Shown: positions 51,665 to 61,316, counted from the first letter of the stretch. The stretch is 64,000 nt of DNA from Candidatus Saccharibacteria bacterium UBA1932 (GCA_002337095.1 DDFI01000004.1:1-64000); one strand, 5' to 3'. Notes: generated by a model from the letters alone, not told the origin. A program made the numbers and translations.

Positions 51665-52387
51665 ATGCGGTATTTGTCTACACATAAATTCTATTGTTTT
51701 TCGCCACCGGTGATGCTGGCGACGTTTGTAATAGAGGTCGCGATTGCGCTGTGGACGATAGTGCGGTACAAATGGTCGCCAGTGACACGGCTGGTGGTTG
51801 CGATTCTAGTGTGCCTCGCCGTATTTCAACTAGCAGAATACAACGTATGCACGGCGGCGTGGGGCATTGATAGTTTGTCGTGGGCGCGGGTCGGCTACGT
51901 CGCAATCACGTTGCTACCCCCGCTTGGGATTCACCTGGCGTATCGGCTAGCTAGTGCCGGTACCAGCAAGTTAATGATTGGTGGCTATGCCGCAGCAGCG
52001 GTATTTGCGGCGTTCTTTATAGTGGCCGAGCACGGCATGCAGAGCTACGTGTGCGGCGGCAATTATGTGATTTTTCATACGATGCCGATACTGTGGCCGG
52101 TGTATGCGTTCTACTACTATGGTATGCTGGCGGCGGGCACAGCCTACGCATTCAAATCTGCGGCGCACACCAACAATCGACACATCGCGGCCGCGCTTCG
52201 CTGGCTCGCAATCGGCTACACGACATTTATCGTCCCAACGACGTTCGTAAATATCATCGATCCCAGCACAATCGCGGGCATTCCGTCGATCATGTGCGGC
52301 TTTGCCGTGATCTTGGCTGTGATCCTTGGCGGCGGCGTGCTACCAGCTTGGGCGATGGCGCGAGGCAGCCGCCGTGTATCTCGATAG
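51665..52387 (+). CDS. Seven-helix membrane protein
   Basis: A 240-residue membrane protein with about seven hydrophobic helices evenly spread, resembling the N-terminal 7TM module of some sensor kinases (HisKA_7TM) but lacking a kinase domain. Cys residues cluster in YNVCTAAWG and SYVCGGNY. TATAAT (51648-51653) is 11 bases before ATG. A shared bidirectional terminator follows. Function unknown. Confidence 0.68.
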   Translation: MRYLSTHKFYCFSPPVMLATFVIEVAIALWTIVRYKWSPVTRLVVAILVCLAVFQLAEYNVCTAAWGIDSLSWARVGYVAITLLPPLGIHLAYRLASAGTSKLMIGGYAAAAVFAAFFIVAEHGMQSYVCGGNYVIFHTMPILWPVYAFYYYGMLAAGTAYAFKSAAHTNNRHIAAALRWLAIGYTTFIVPTTFVNIIDPSTIAGIPSIMCGFAVILAVILGGGVLPAWAMARGSRRVSR

Positions 52388-52393
52388 CCCTGC

Positions 52394-52430
52394 ATCAAAA
52401 AACTCCCCCTAGGACAGGAGGAGTTTTGAT
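52394..52430. terminator. Bidirectional terminator
   Basis: ATCAAAA.ACTCC pairs with GGAGTTTTGAT around a C/T- and A/G-rich top. It lies between two convergent genes. Confidence 0.85.
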
Positions 52431-52441
52431 ACCAGCTAGGA

Positions 52442-52774
52442 TTACCAGCTGCGCTGACGGAATGAACCGCCGCCGTTACCGCGGTCGCCACGATCGTTGC
52501 CGCCGAAGTCACGACGAGGTCGGTCTTCTTTTGGACGAGCGAGGTTAACCGTGATTGGACGACCATCGAGCTCTTTGCCGTTTAGGTCGTCAACGGCTTT
52601 TTGGTTGTTAGCTTCGTCTTTAAACTCAACGAAACCAAAACCCTTGCTACGGCCGCTGTCACGGTCAGTGATGACGCGTGCGCTCTCGACTTCGCCGATT
52701 TGCTCAAAGAAAGCTTTGAGGCTGTCGTCGGTGGTCGAGTAAGCGAGGCTGCCGATAAATAGATTTTGTGCCAT
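52442..52774 (-). CDS. RNA-binding protein with RRM domain
   Basis: A 110-residue protein with one RRM (about 1-82): RNP2 as LFIGSLAY and RNP1 as KGFGFVEF, then a Gly/Arg/Asp-rich tail (RPRRDFGGNDRGDRGNGGGSFRQRSW). This is the small bacterial RRM type found in cyanobacteria and Patescibacteria, thought to act as RNA chaperones. AAAGAAGAG precedes ATG at 52774. A leader may start further up; the 170 bases to the next gene hold no other frame. Confidence 0.93.
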   Translation of the reverse strand: MAQNLFIGSLAYSTTDDSLKAFFEQIGEVESARVITDRDSGRSKGFGFVEFKDEANNQKAVDDLNGKELDGRPITVNLARPKEDRPRRDFGGNDRGDRGNGGGSFRQRSW

Positions 52775-52943
52775 TTATACTCTTCTTTACTCTAAATTCT
52801 TGTTTCTTCAGATCGACCTTTGTGTTCCGCGAATTTTTTGTAAGGAAGGTGTGTTGGCTCCAAGGGAGTGAACTACCTACGCTTCAATATGTGTCGCTTG
52901 TACTTCTGAACCTCTTCAGTTAACCATAAAACTCACAAAAAAG

Positions 52944-53192
52944 CTAGTGCAATATGCTAAGACGCACCATCGCGATCATCGCAATGGCCGCAAATACGAG
53001 GTTGAGGATGCTTGCCTGACGGTCGCGCTTGGCCCACGAAACCGTTGCGACCAGGAGTGAGCCGACGCATGATGGCAGCTGAAACGCATAATCGGCGGCG
53101 ATGTAGCCAAAGCTAAGCGCCGCATATGCGCCAAGGATTAGTACGACGCCTAGCCAGCCTGCGGCCTCGAATGCTGCTGTTGATGATTTCAT
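52944..53192 (-). CDS. Small membrane protein (CBU_0592-like)
   Basis: An 82-residue protein with three hydrophobic helices (GWLGVVLILGAYAALSFGYI, LPSCVGSLLVATVSWA, ILNLVFAAIAMIAMVRLSI). The GWLGVVLILGAYA start resembles the CBU_0592 / YgjV-like group of unknown function. TACAAT (53205-53200, minus strand) is seven bases before ATG, leaderless. Confidence 0.72.
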   Translation of the reverse strand: MKSSTAAFEAAGWLGVVLILGAYAALSFGYIAADYAFQLPSCVGSLLVATVSWAKRDRQASILNLVFAAIAMIAMVRLSILH

Positions 53193-53193
53193 G

Positions 53194-54174
53194 CTATGTA
53201 TTGTAGCATGTTGGTCGCCGAGGACCTACATGCCATTTTGGCGGCAACATAACCTGCTGCGGCGTAGACTGGGGTGAAAATGTCTGCTTAATGCGAGCGC
53301 GGGCGCTCTTGAGGTCGGGGCGAGCCACCCGTGTGTATTTGTCAGTCTCGCAGAATAGCCCCTGCGCATCAATCGCATGGAGTTTGCGACCGTACAGTCC
53401 GGCAAATGCCAGGCCAAGGCGCTCAAACTCCTCGTTTTGCCGAGCAACCATCCAAAATATGACTTCTTCGGGAGTGAAATCGCCACATGTCTCAAAGCAT
53501 TTTGCAATGCCGCGTAGCGCGCCTGGACCGGCTTTGGTAAAATCATTTTCGCTGAAATTAATCAGACTACTGTAATTAAGGTCGATCGCTATTTGATATG
53601 CCATAAAATCCCCTATGAGCGGGTAGCTATGGAGTAAGTCGTAAACGTGTTGCAGCGAAGTAGCTTGGCGCAGACGCATGCCGAGATCATCGTGCAGAAA
53701 CATGTGCTCAAACAAAGCGATGTGGTTGAGGTGTTTTTTTCCACGACCGTATGCGTCGGTCGCACACAGAATAAATGCATTAGTATATATCGGCTCTGGT
53801 TGTGCAGCTAGGGTGGCGAGGGCCTGCTCTAGAGCGCCGGTCCTGAGGTCTTCGATCAGGGGTGCGTGACCGAGCAATATAATTAGGCGATTCCAGGTGC
53901 TTTCGCGGCTCAAGAATCGAAATGCGATGATTTGGAACAGTTGATCATCGGATGTTCGTGACTGATCAGTATATATGACATGATTGATTAGGAATTGGCT
54001 GACGCGATCGGTAGCTCGGAACACATTACAGAATTTGTAGTGTGCGAGGATTGGGTCATTGGTCCATGGAGCAGGTTGGCCAGCCTGGCGCCGCTCAAAT
54101 ATCGCTTGGCGCTCGGCAGCGAATTGCCAGTATAGCTCGTAGATGCCGGTGCGGGGGATGGGCGGGCGTTTCAT
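53194..54174 (-). CDS. 5-hmdU DNA kinase helical-domain type protein (DNA hypermodification clade)
   Basis: A 326-residue protein. The block YWQFAAERQAIFERRQAGQPAPWTNDPILAHYKFCNVFRATDRVSQFLINHVIY matches my memory of the family named 5-hmdU DNA kinase helical domain / alpha-glutamyl-putrescinyl-thymidine pyrophosphorylase, linked to hypermodified thymidines in phage DNA. Other blocks are FLSRESTWNRLIILLGHAP and PLIGDFMAYQIAIDLNYS. An ATG at 54192 is upstream of the -10, so the start is ATG at 54174, eight bases after TACAAT (54188-54183). It stands alone on the chromosome with no hydroxymethylase or kinase partner in view. Confidence 0.65.
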   Translation of the reverse strand: MKRPPIPRTGIYELYWQFAAERQAIFERRQAGQPAPWTNDPILAHYKFCNVFRATDRVSQFLINHVIYTDQSRTSDDQLFQIIAFRFLSRESTWNRLIILLGHAPLIEDLRTGALEQALATLAAQPEPIYTNAFILCATDAYGRGKKHLNHIALFEHMFLHDDLGMRLRQATSLQHVYDLLHSYPLIGDFMAYQIAIDLNYSSLINFSENDFTKAGPGALRGIAKCFETCGDFTPEEVIFWMVARQNEEFERLGLAFAGLYGRKLHAIDAQGLFCETDKYTRVARPDLKSARARIKQTFSPQSTPQQVMLPPKWHVGPRRPTCYNT

Positions 54175-54438
54175 GAAATTTAATTGTAGCATGCCTGTGG
54201 CAAAAATAAAGCTTAATTGGTAGCAAATTGCTTGCGCTTTATGGCAAAATGGGCCATACTATAGGCTATGCTGGTACGCATTGGGGCACGCCTGATGCGG
54301 ACATTGCAAAAACAAACACATCATCAACGCCCCGGGTGGGCGCGTAGCAGCACACCAAATCACCACTTAACACAAGGGGTGATTTTTGGTATAATATTGT
54401 ACAGGCTAAGTATTGATAGCCTATCCTATAGTTTTTAT

Positions 54439-54514
54439 GGGGTACTAGCTCATTTGGTAGAGCGCTTCCATGGCATGGAAGAGGCGAGGAGTTCAAATCT
54501 CCTGTGCTCCACCA
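54439..54514 (+). tRNA. tRNA-Ala (GGC), CCA encoded
   Basis: Acceptor GGGGTAC (54439-54445) with GTGCTCC (54504-54510), including the G3-U70 wobble that defines alanine tRNA. Anticodon GGC in ATGGCAT, T-loop TTCAAAT, discriminator A and encoded CCA. TTAACA-17-TATAAT near 54368-54396 is a good promoter; TATAGT (54427-54432) also lies six bases before the mature end. The CCA end sits in a CCACCAAGGTGG dyad (54509-54520). Confidence 0.93.
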
Positions 54515-55800
54515 AGGTGGCCGGACGAAAACCCTGGGCATGACAAGTGCCCGGAGTCGGTTCGTCCGTTCCGCCCCGGTCGAAGAGCCTCCCGTTTACG
54601 GGGGGGCTCTTCGCATGTGGGGTCCTGTGGCCGCGCTTGGCTGGTCCTGGCGGCGGTGATGGTGCTGATGAGGGGTGTGAGTTCCTCGATGGCCTGGACG
54701 GTGCTGCTGGCGGGCCGCGATGGGGTCTCGGGGTTGATGAGGATCTTCTCGAAGAAGGCTTGGTTGAGCAGCTTCTTGATGTGATCGGGGGCAGCTCGGT
54801 AGGTGGCGGCGCAGTCCTCCAGCAGTGCCAGGCCGGCCTTGATGTGGGCGTGGCTGGTGGCGGTGTCTCGGGCCAGGGCCTCGAGCTCCTTCTGTACGGC
54901 TGCCAGGCCGGTGGTGATGCGGTTCTGTTCGCGGCTGAGGAGGTCGAGGGGGATGGCGTCGGCGTAGTGCGCTTGCAGCAGGCGCTCTTGTTCGCGACGG
55001 AGTCTGGCTTCGCGGTCGGTCAGCTGCTGGCGCTGCTGGTGCTGCTCGTGTTGGGCGGTGCTGAGGTGGTCCAGCAGTTGGGCCTCGACCTCGGCGCGTT
55101 CCTGGGCTGTCAGGCTGATGCGGGCGTAGATCTCCTCGACCCTGGCCTCGACCTCGGGGATGAGCACGCTCTTTTGCTGGCAGTCGGTGCGCTTGTGTTT
55201 GCGGCCGTTGCAGAAGAAGTAGGGGTAGATGGTACCGGTCTTGGAGTTGCCGTGCTGAACGACCATCCGGGAGGTGCGCACGTTGAGGTATCCGACCGGC
55301 GCCCTGCCCGGGGTTCCGCCGGTGCGGGCTTTCTCGGTCATCCCTTTGACGACTTCGTTGGCGAGGTTGCGGCTGTAGAACTCGGCGATGGAGCTCATGA
55401 TGCCGTGCAGGAGCATGCCGCCGGGGGTTTCGTCGATGGATTCGGTGGTGGAGATCAGGCGGACGCCGGCGTTGGTGATGGCTGCGGTGATCTCGACGTC
55501 GTCGGCGCGGTTGCGGGCCAGGCGGTCGAGTTTGTGGACGATGACGTAGTCGACGTCGGGGTGGGCGGCCAGGTAGCGCAGCATGGCTTGGAGTTCAGGG
55601 CGGCCGGTGATGGAGCGTCCGGATTCGCCTTTGTCGGCGAATTCGCGGCAGATGATGGCGCCGAGGTCTCGGGCCTTCTTCCTGTTGGCTTCGCGTTGGG
55701 CGGGGATGGAGAAGCCTTCTTCACGTCCTCCGCGTCGGGCTTGGTCGCGGGTGGAGACCCGTAGGTAGGACACGGCCTTCTTGGGGGTGAAGGCGGCCAT
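54493..55800 (-). pseudogene. Actinobacterial-type serine recombinase with internal in-frame deletion
   Basis: The 435-residue frame has the resolvase domain (VSYLRVSTRDQ with Ser16, HKLDRLARNRADDVEI, ESIDETPGGMLLHGIMSSIAEFYSRNLANEVVKG) and the later zinc-ribbon half plus coiled coil (TGTIYPYFFCNGRKHKRTDC...). The recombinase domain of roughly 120 residues and the first CxxC are missing: GRAPVGYLNVRT runs straight into SRMVVQHGNSKTG near 55270-55285. The frame is kept but the protein should not recombine DNA normally. The end reads into tRNA-Ala antisense. Codon use is unlike any other gene here. No good ribosome-binding site precedes ATG. Confidence 0.8.
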
Positions 55801-55870
55801 CAGCGCGTCGGCGGTCGCGGCGCCGGTGGTGGCGCTCGTGGTGGGGGTGGTGTGGTGCCCGATCCCGGCG
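54515..55870. mobile_element. Very GC-rich recombinase island behind tRNA-Ala
   Basis: Between the tRNA CCA end and about 55870 the composition jumps to a strongly GC-rich, actinobacteria-like style with GC at most third positions, then returns to local values. It holds one degenerate serine recombinase, a nested hairpin (54522-54529 with 54561-54568) and a terminator-like hairpin near 54580-54612. I found no second copy of the tRNA 3' end at the right side, so the right edge is blurred or deleted. Confidence 0.7.
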
Positions 55871-55986
55871 ATCTAGAGCCCGTCCGCTATAAAGAACGCA
55901 CCCCAGAGGAACAGCGAGCTCTACCGTACATGGCGCTGCTGGCGATCCGTGAGACAAACAAATATGATGGTCCGCTGTTGGAGTGA
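55861..55986 (+). other. Possible 3' fragment of a lost gene
   Basis: Reading from 55861 gives DPGDLEPVRYKERTPEEQRALPYMALLAIRETNKYDGPLLE and TGA at 55986. The second half has ordinary composition for this genome and looks protein-like, but there is no start. It may be the cut end of a chromosomal gene at the right edge of the GC-rich island. The 150 bases after it up to typA hold no gene. Confidence 0.25.
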
Positions 55987-56105
55987 CGGTATTGAGTGGG
56001 CCGAAAGTTACTCTCTAGACTTATATATTCAGTAAATGTACACCTAATCATCCTGGGCCTTTGTTTGATAAAAATACATAAATGTGCTAGAATATAACTA
56101 AGGAA

Positions 56106-56127
56106 GGTCTCGCAAAAAGTAGAGACC
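56106..56127 (+). promoter_or_regulatory. Hairpin in the typA leader
   Basis: GGTCTC (56106-56111), a 10-base loop, GAGACC (56122-56127), nine bases before ATG. AGGAAGG (56101-56107) sits at its left foot, so the hairpin would either bring this site close to the start codon or cover part of it. Confidence 0.45.
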
Positions 56128-56136
56128 GTTATTTTT

Positions 56137-57966
56137 ATGAATGACCCAAAATACATTCGAAACATTGCGATTATTGCGCACGTCGACCATGGCAAGACGA
56201 CGATGCTTGATGGTTTGCTCAAACAGTCCAAGACATTTCGCGATAATCAAGCCGAAATGAGCCAAGAGCTAATCATGGATAGTGGCGACCAAGAGCACGA
56301 GCGCGGTATTACGATCACGGCCAAACAAACATCGATTTACTACAATGATTACAAAATTAATATCATCGATACGCCTGGGCACGCGGATTTTAGCGGTGAG
56401 GTGGAGCGCACGCTCAACATGGCCGATGGCGTGCTGCTGATTGTTGATGCCCAAGAAGGCCCGATGCCGCAGACGAAGTTTGTGCTGTCAAAAGCACTGG
56501 AGCTCGGCCTCAAACCGGTGGTAGTGATGAACAAAATTGACAAGCCAGCGCGTCGCGTCGACGAGGTTAAAAACGAGCTCGACGATCTGTTCCTGGAGCT
56601 GGCGACCGATGACGACCAGCTGCATTACCCCGTGTATTATGCAATTGGCCGCGAGGGCAAAGCCTGGCGCGAAATGCCCGGCGATGCTAGCGAAGACGCT
56701 GATCTTACGCCGATTTTTGAGGCGATTATCGCGGATATTCCGGCGCCGATCGCCAATGTGGATGGGCCGCTACAGCTGCTTGTGACGTCGCTTCAGTATG
56801 ATTCATTCTTGGGCAAATACGCGATTGGGCGGATTTCGCGCGGGGTTGCTGCGCGTGGGCAGGCGGTGACGCTGATTAAGCGCGATGGTACCGAAATCGC
56901 CGCGCGCATCGACAAGATATTTGGCTATCGTGGCCTGCAGCGTGAGGAAGTGGAGCAGGCGATTGCCGGTGATATCGCGGCCCTTGTGGGTGTGACGGCG
57001 GCAGAAATCGGCGAAACAATTGCCGACAAGGACGCGCCCGAAGCACTGCCCACGATCGACATCGAAGCACCAACGCTCAGCATGTATCTGGGGCCAAATA
57101 CTGGGCCGTTTAAGGGCAAAGAGGGTGAATTTACCACTAGTCGACAGATTGGCGATCGCTTGAAACGTGAGCTTGAGACAAATGTCAGCCTGCGCGTCGC
57201 CGACAACGGCATTGGCTACACCGTCAGCGGCCGCGGCGAGTTGCACCTGAGTGTACTGATCGAAGCAATGCGCCGCGAGGGCTATGAGTTTGAGGTGGGG
57301 CGCCCACAGGTGGTAACGATCGAAGAGGGTGGTGTCACTAAGGAGCCTGTCGAAGAGCTGGTGATCGAGATCGGCGGCGAATTTGTCGGCGTGGTTAGCC
57401 AAGCGCTCGGTGCGCGCCGTGCGACACTTGTTCGCCAGGAGCAAACTTCGAGTGGCGCAACGCGGATCACTTACATTCTGCCGACTCGTGCGCTGATTGG
57501 CCTGCGCAATGAATTATTGACTGACACCAAAGGCACTGTCATTATGAACACTCTGCCGCATGGCTACGAGCCGCTCGGCAGCAAGCTGCCAAAAACGCGT
57601 AATGGCGTATTGATCGCGTTCGAGACCGGCACCACTACGCCGTATGCGTTGCAGGCTGCTGAGGCGCGCGGCGAACTATTCGTCGGCCCGGCTGTCGAGG
57701 TATATAGCGGCATGATCGTTGGCCAATATAATCGCCAGGATGATCTGGAGCTGAATGTTTGCAAGGCCAAACACCTGACAAACATGCGTTCCAAATCATC
57801 AGATGGCACAGTGCAATTGACGCCGCATACTCAGCTGAGCCTTGAGCAATGCATTGATTTTATCGAGGATGATGAATTGCTCGAAGTCACGCCAAAAAGC
57901 CTGCGACTACGCAAGCGCTACCTCGACGCCAACGAGCGCAAACGCCACCAAAAAACCGCTATCTAA
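56137..57966 (+). CDS. typA: Ribosome-associated GTPase TypA/BipA
   Basis: Translational GTPase of 609 residues, needed for ribosome assembly at low temperature and under stress. G1 [10 protein letters not shown]2 at [10 protein letters not shown]3 [17 protein letters not shown]4 MNKIDKP. The EF-G-like domains and the TypA-specific C-terminus ([28 protein letters not shown]...[28 protein letters not shown]) are complete. ATG at 56137; the leader has a hairpin with AGGAAGG at its foot. Confidence 0.97.
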   Translation: MNDPKYIRNIAIIAHVDHGKTTMLDGLLKQSKTFRDNQAEMSQELIMDSGDQEHERGITITAKQTSIYYNDYKINIIDTPGHADFSGEVERTLNMADGVLLIVDAQEGPMPQTKFVLSKALELGLKPVVVMNKIDKPARRVDEVKNELDDLFLELATDDDQLHYPVYYAIGREGKAWREMPGDASEDADLTPIFEAIIADIPAPIANVDGPLQLLVTSLQYDSFLGKYAIGRISRGVAARGQAVTLIKRDGTEIAARIDKIFGYRGLQREEVEQAIAGDIAALVGVTAAEIGETIADKDAPEALPTIDIEAPTLSMYLGPNTGPFKGKEGEFTTSRQIGDRLKRELETNVSLRVADNGIGYTVSGRGELHLSVLIEAMRREGYEFEVGRPQVVTIEEGGVTKEPVEELVIEIGGEFVGVVSQALGARRATLVRQEQTSSGATRITYILPTRALIGLRNELLTDTKGTVIMNTLPHGYEPLGSKLPKTRNGVLIAFETGTTTPYALQAAEARGELFVGPAVEVYSGMIVGQYNRQDDLELNVCKAKHLTNMRSKSSDGTVQLTPHTQLSLEQCIDFIEDDELLEVTPKSLRLRKRYLDANERKRHQKTAI

Positions 57967-58017
57967 TCTACCATAAGCGTTGAAACGGAGCAGCATAACC
58001 ACTATAATGTAATAATA

Positions 58018-59619
58018 GTGATCAAAAAATTACTCCCGAAGCAAGCAGCCAACGCCCGCGATCGGCTGAAATCGGCATTGGTGGCCAGTGCCGGTACGCT
58101 TATGCGTGCGCACAAAAGCCCAGACGAGGCGTTTGGTGAGCTGTTTCTCGAGGTGCAGGCACGCAAGATCTACCAGGATGGCAAGACATTTGTCGATCTG
58201 ATTCCGCGTAAGCGCGCTCGCGAGCTACTGAAGGAATACGAAGTGATCAAACATGATCCAAATTTTGATTTGCGCGAGTTTGTAAACCGTCATTTTTATG
58301 AATTTACTCCTCAATCCCATGATCAGGCCCCTGTGCCCAGGGCCAAAACGGCGCGTCAGCACGTGCGCAACCTATGGGGCACGCTTGAGCGGCGCAACCG
58401 CATCAATCGCGGATCGCTGATTGCATTGCCGCACAAATATATCGTGCCGGGCGGTCGTTTTGCGGAGCAATTCTACTGGGATTCGTATTTTGTGATGCTG
58501 GGCCTTGCGGCCGACAGGTACTGGGATATCGTCGCTGGCATGATGAAAAACTACGCCTACATGATCCGCAAATGGGGCTATATTCCGACGGCAAATCGTA
58601 CGTATTTGCTGAGCCGTTCGCAGCCGCCATTCCTGTCGCACATGGTGAAATTGCTAGCGAGCGAACGCGGTCGGCTGCGCACCATGACCGAATACCTGCC
58701 AGCGCTGGTGGGCGAATATACATTTTGGATGAAGGGCCGCACGCGGATTGCGAGCGACCCGGATCATCGAGCCTACGCACGGCTGGTGCAGATGCCTAGC
58801 GGCGCCATACTTAATAGGTATTATGATAACAAGACAACACCGCGGCCTGAGTCTCAGCGCGAGGATATCGAGGTGGCCGAAATTGCCGATAGCGATAATC
58901 GCGACAAGCTATTTCTTGATCTGCGGGCTGCTGCTGAAAGTGGCTGGGATTTTAGCTCGCGGTGGTTTCGCGACCCGCACGAGATCCAGTCGATCCATAC
59001 GACCGATATCGTGCCTATCGACCTCAACTGCCTGCTGTACCACCTAGAAATGACGCTGGCCGAAGCTTATGATTTGCTGAAGCAGCCGCTACTGCGACGT
59101 AAATTTATCAAGCGCGCCGAGGTGCGTGCCGAGGCAATTCGGCGCTACATGTGGGATCCACGGGGCAAATTCTTCCATGACTATGATTTTCGCCTGGGCA
59201 AACGCACGCCCGCGCTCACCCTGGCAGCGGTGTTCCCGCTGTATGTCCGCATCGCAACACCCGAGCAGGCGCAGGCAGTTGCCGAACGATTGGAGCGGGA
59301 TTTCTTGCAGGATGCAGGGCTAGTCACCACGCTAGTGCACAACGGCCAGCAGTGGGATTGGCCTAATGGCTGGGCGCCGCTGCAATGGGTCGCGATCGAG
59401 GGGCTGCGCAATTATGGGCATCATGAGCTGGCGGATCGTATCAAAATCCGCTGGCTGCGCGCCTGCGAAAAAGTCTATGACCGCCACGGCAAAATGATCG
59501 AAAAATACAATGTGCTGCGCGCTGGTGACCTGGGTGGTGGTGGTGAATATCAGCTGCAGGATGGGTTTGGCTGGACAAATGGCGTGTATGCTGCGCTTAA
59601 AGACGAGGAGCGCGGATGA
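58018..59619 (+). CDS. Cytoplasmic trehalase (GH37)
   Basis: Hydrolyses trehalose to two glucose. Both GH37 signatures are present: PGGRFAEQFYWDSYF (about residues 141-155) and QWDWPNGWAPLQ near 444. There is no signal peptide, so the enzyme is intracellular. The start is GTG at 58018, nine bases after TATAAT (58003-58008), a leaderless candidate with GTG. The 533-residue length is usual. The GH13 gene overlaps its stop by four bases. With two alpha-glucosidases behind it this is a disaccharide-use cluster. Confidence 0.93.
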   Translation: MIKKLLPKQAANARDRLKSALVASAGTLMRAHKSPDEAFGELFLEVQARKIYQDGKTFVDLIPRKRARELLKEYEVIKHDPNFDLREFVNRHFYEFTPQSHDQAPVPRAKTARQHVRNLWGTLERRNRINRGSLIALPHKYIVPGGRFAEQFYWDSYFVMLGLAADRYWDIVAGMMKNYAYMIRKWGYIPTANRTYLLSRSQPPFLSHMVKLLASERGRLRTMTEYLPALVGEYTFWMKGRTRIASDPDHRAYARLVQMPSGAILNRYYDNKTTPRPESQREDIEVAEIADSDNRDKLFLDLRAAAESGWDFSSRWFRDPHEIQSIHTTDIVPIDLNCLLYHLEMTLAEAYDLLKQPLLRRKFIKRAEVRAEAIRRYMWDPRGKFFHDYDFRLGKRTPALTLAAVFPLYVRIATPEQAQAVAERLERDFLQDAGLVTTLVHNGQQWDWPNGWAPLQWVAIEGLRNYGHHELADRIKIRWLRACEKVYDRHGKMIEKYNVLRAGDLGGGGEYQLQDGFGWTNGVYAALKDEERG

Positions 59620-61274
59620 CCAAATCGTGGCGTGACGTCAATGTCATCTACCAAATATACCCGCGGAGCTTCAAGGATAGCGATGGTGATGGCGTCGGCG
59701 ACCTGAGGGGGATTATCGACAAGCTCGATTACCTAAAAGGTGGCCAAGGTGCGCTGGGTGTCGATGCGATCTGGATATCGCCATTTTATCCCTCACCAAT
59801 GGCGGACTTTGGCTATGATGTCAGCAATTACTGCGACGTGCACCCGCTATTTGGCACGCCCGCTGATGCTCAGAAGCTAATTGCCGAAGCGCATGCCCGC
59901 AATATCAAAGTCATGATCGATTTTGTGCCAAATCACACCTCGAACGAGCACCCGTGGTTTGTCGAATCCGCCAAGTCGCGCGACAATCCGTATCGGGATT
60001 TCTATGTGTGGCGCGACCCGCGGCCTGATGGCTCGCCGCCCAACAACTGGCTGAGTATTTTTGGCGGCCCAGCTTGGGAGCTAGACCCGACCACCGGCCA
60101 ATACTATCTGCATACGTTCTTGAAAGAGCAGCCTGACTTGGACTGGTCCAACCCCAAGGTACGCTGGGAGATGCGCAAAGTCTTGAAGTTTTGGTGCGAC
60201 CTGGGTGTAGATGGAATTCGCGCCGATGCCGTGCGTTGGATCGCCAAGGATCCCGACCTAGCCGACGACATGCCCAACCCGCACTATCGGCCAGATATGG
60301 ATCCGTTTGATTCGCTTCGCCACAACAAAAGCCGCTACGGCCGCGACCTATTTCGCTACCTCAAAGAGCTGACGGATGTTATCGAGGAATACCCCGACAG
60401 AGTGATGATTTTTGAGGATTATCCTGACGATCTAGAGAGCACGCGCGATCAATATCTGGGGTTCTACAGTGTCAATCCGCGTGTCAGTATGCCGTTTAAT
60501 TTTCAGGGCATGTGGGTGGAGTGGAATGCTAAGTCGGTGGCGGAATTTGTGAATGAGTTTCAGGGGATGCTGCTGCCCGAGCATGTGCCGGTGTATTGTT
60601 TTAGCAATCACGACCAAGCGCGGCTGGCGACGCGATTTGGTAAGGATCATGCGCGGCTGGTTGCGGTACTGCAGTTTACGCTGCCGGGGCTGCCGGTGAT
60701 GTACTATGGCGACGAAATCGGTATGGAAAATGGCGAAATTCCGTTTGATCGTATTCAGGATCCGGTGGAGTTGCGTAAGCGCACCCTTAATCAAGCCCAA
60801 GCTGGCATGCCAGTCAGGACTGACCAGGGTATGCATATGGGCCGCGATCCCGAGCGCACGCCGATGCAGTGGGATAGCAGCAATTTTGCGGGTTTTAGCA
60901 CGCGCGAGCCATGGCTGCCGGTGACGAGTAATTACCAAACGGTCAATGTTGCAACCGAGCTGGGCGATCCCGCATCAAACTTAGCGCTGTATCGCACGCT
61001 GCTGTATTTGCGCACCCAGCATCCAGTGCTTCGCGACGGGGATTATTTGCAGATCCCCGACAAGCACGAGGATATTTTTCGTTATCATCGGGTGAATTCC
61101 AGCGAAAAGATCGATATTCTGCTGAATTTTTCGGACAACGAAGTAACGGTAGAGGACTGCCGTGGTGATATTATCTGTAGCTCGTATATGTCGTCCAAGC
61201 CCGCCCAGGATAGCGACACCATCACTATGCGCCCCAACGAGGGCATTATTGTGCTGCGATCACAGCAGGCATAG
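59616..61274 (+). CDS. GH13 alpha-glucosidase (oligo-1,6-glucosidase type)
   Basis: A 552-residue GH13 enzyme. VIYQIYPRSFKDSDGDGVGDLRGI opens the barrel. MIDFVPNHTS is region I and GVDGIRADAVRW region II with the nucleophile Asp. VMIFEDYPDD lies at the position of the acid Glu, and FSNHDQAR is region IV with the stabilising Asp. It resembles alpha-glucosidase / trehalose-6-phosphate hydrolase / isomaltase; the exact substrate is not settled. ATGA overlap couples it to the trehalase gene. Confidence 0.9.
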   Translation: MTKSWRDVNVIYQIYPRSFKDSDGDGVGDLRGIIDKLDYLKGGQGALGVDAIWISPFYPSPMADFGYDVSNYCDVHPLFGTPADAQKLIAEAHARNIKVMIDFVPNHTSNEHPWFVESAKSRDNPYRDFYVWRDPRPDGSPPNNWLSIFGGPAWELDPTTGQYYLHTFLKEQPDLDWSNPKVRWEMRKVLKFWCDLGVDGIRADAVRWIAKDPDLADDMPNPHYRPDMDPFDSLRHNKSRYGRDLFRYLKELTDVIEEYPDRVMIFEDYPDDLESTRDQYLGFYSVNPRVSMPFNFQGMWVEWNAKSVAEFVNEFQGMLLPEHVPVYCFSNHDQARLATRFGKDHARLVAVLQFTLPGLPVMYYGDEIGMENGEIPFDRIQDPVELRKRTLNQAQAGMPVRTDQGMHMGRDPERTPMQWDSSNFAGFSTREPWLPVTSNYQTVNVATELGDPASNLALYRTLLYLRTQHPVLRDGDYLQIPDKHEDIFRYHRVNSSEKIDILLNFSDNEVTVEDCRGDIICSSYMSSKPAQDSDTITMRPNEGIIVLRSQQA

Positions 61275-61316
61275 CCTATGGCCTAAACCACGACCGATAT
61301 GCTATGATACCAGTAT

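Noticed and set aside
54547..55764. Long plus-strand open frame of 405 codons, very Gly/Val/Asp rich
   Set aside because: It is the GC-driven mirror of the recombinase gene on the other strand; no domain or ribosome-binding site.
55887..56231. 114-codon minus-strand frame over the typA promoter
   Set aside because: It overlaps the start of typA and looks random.
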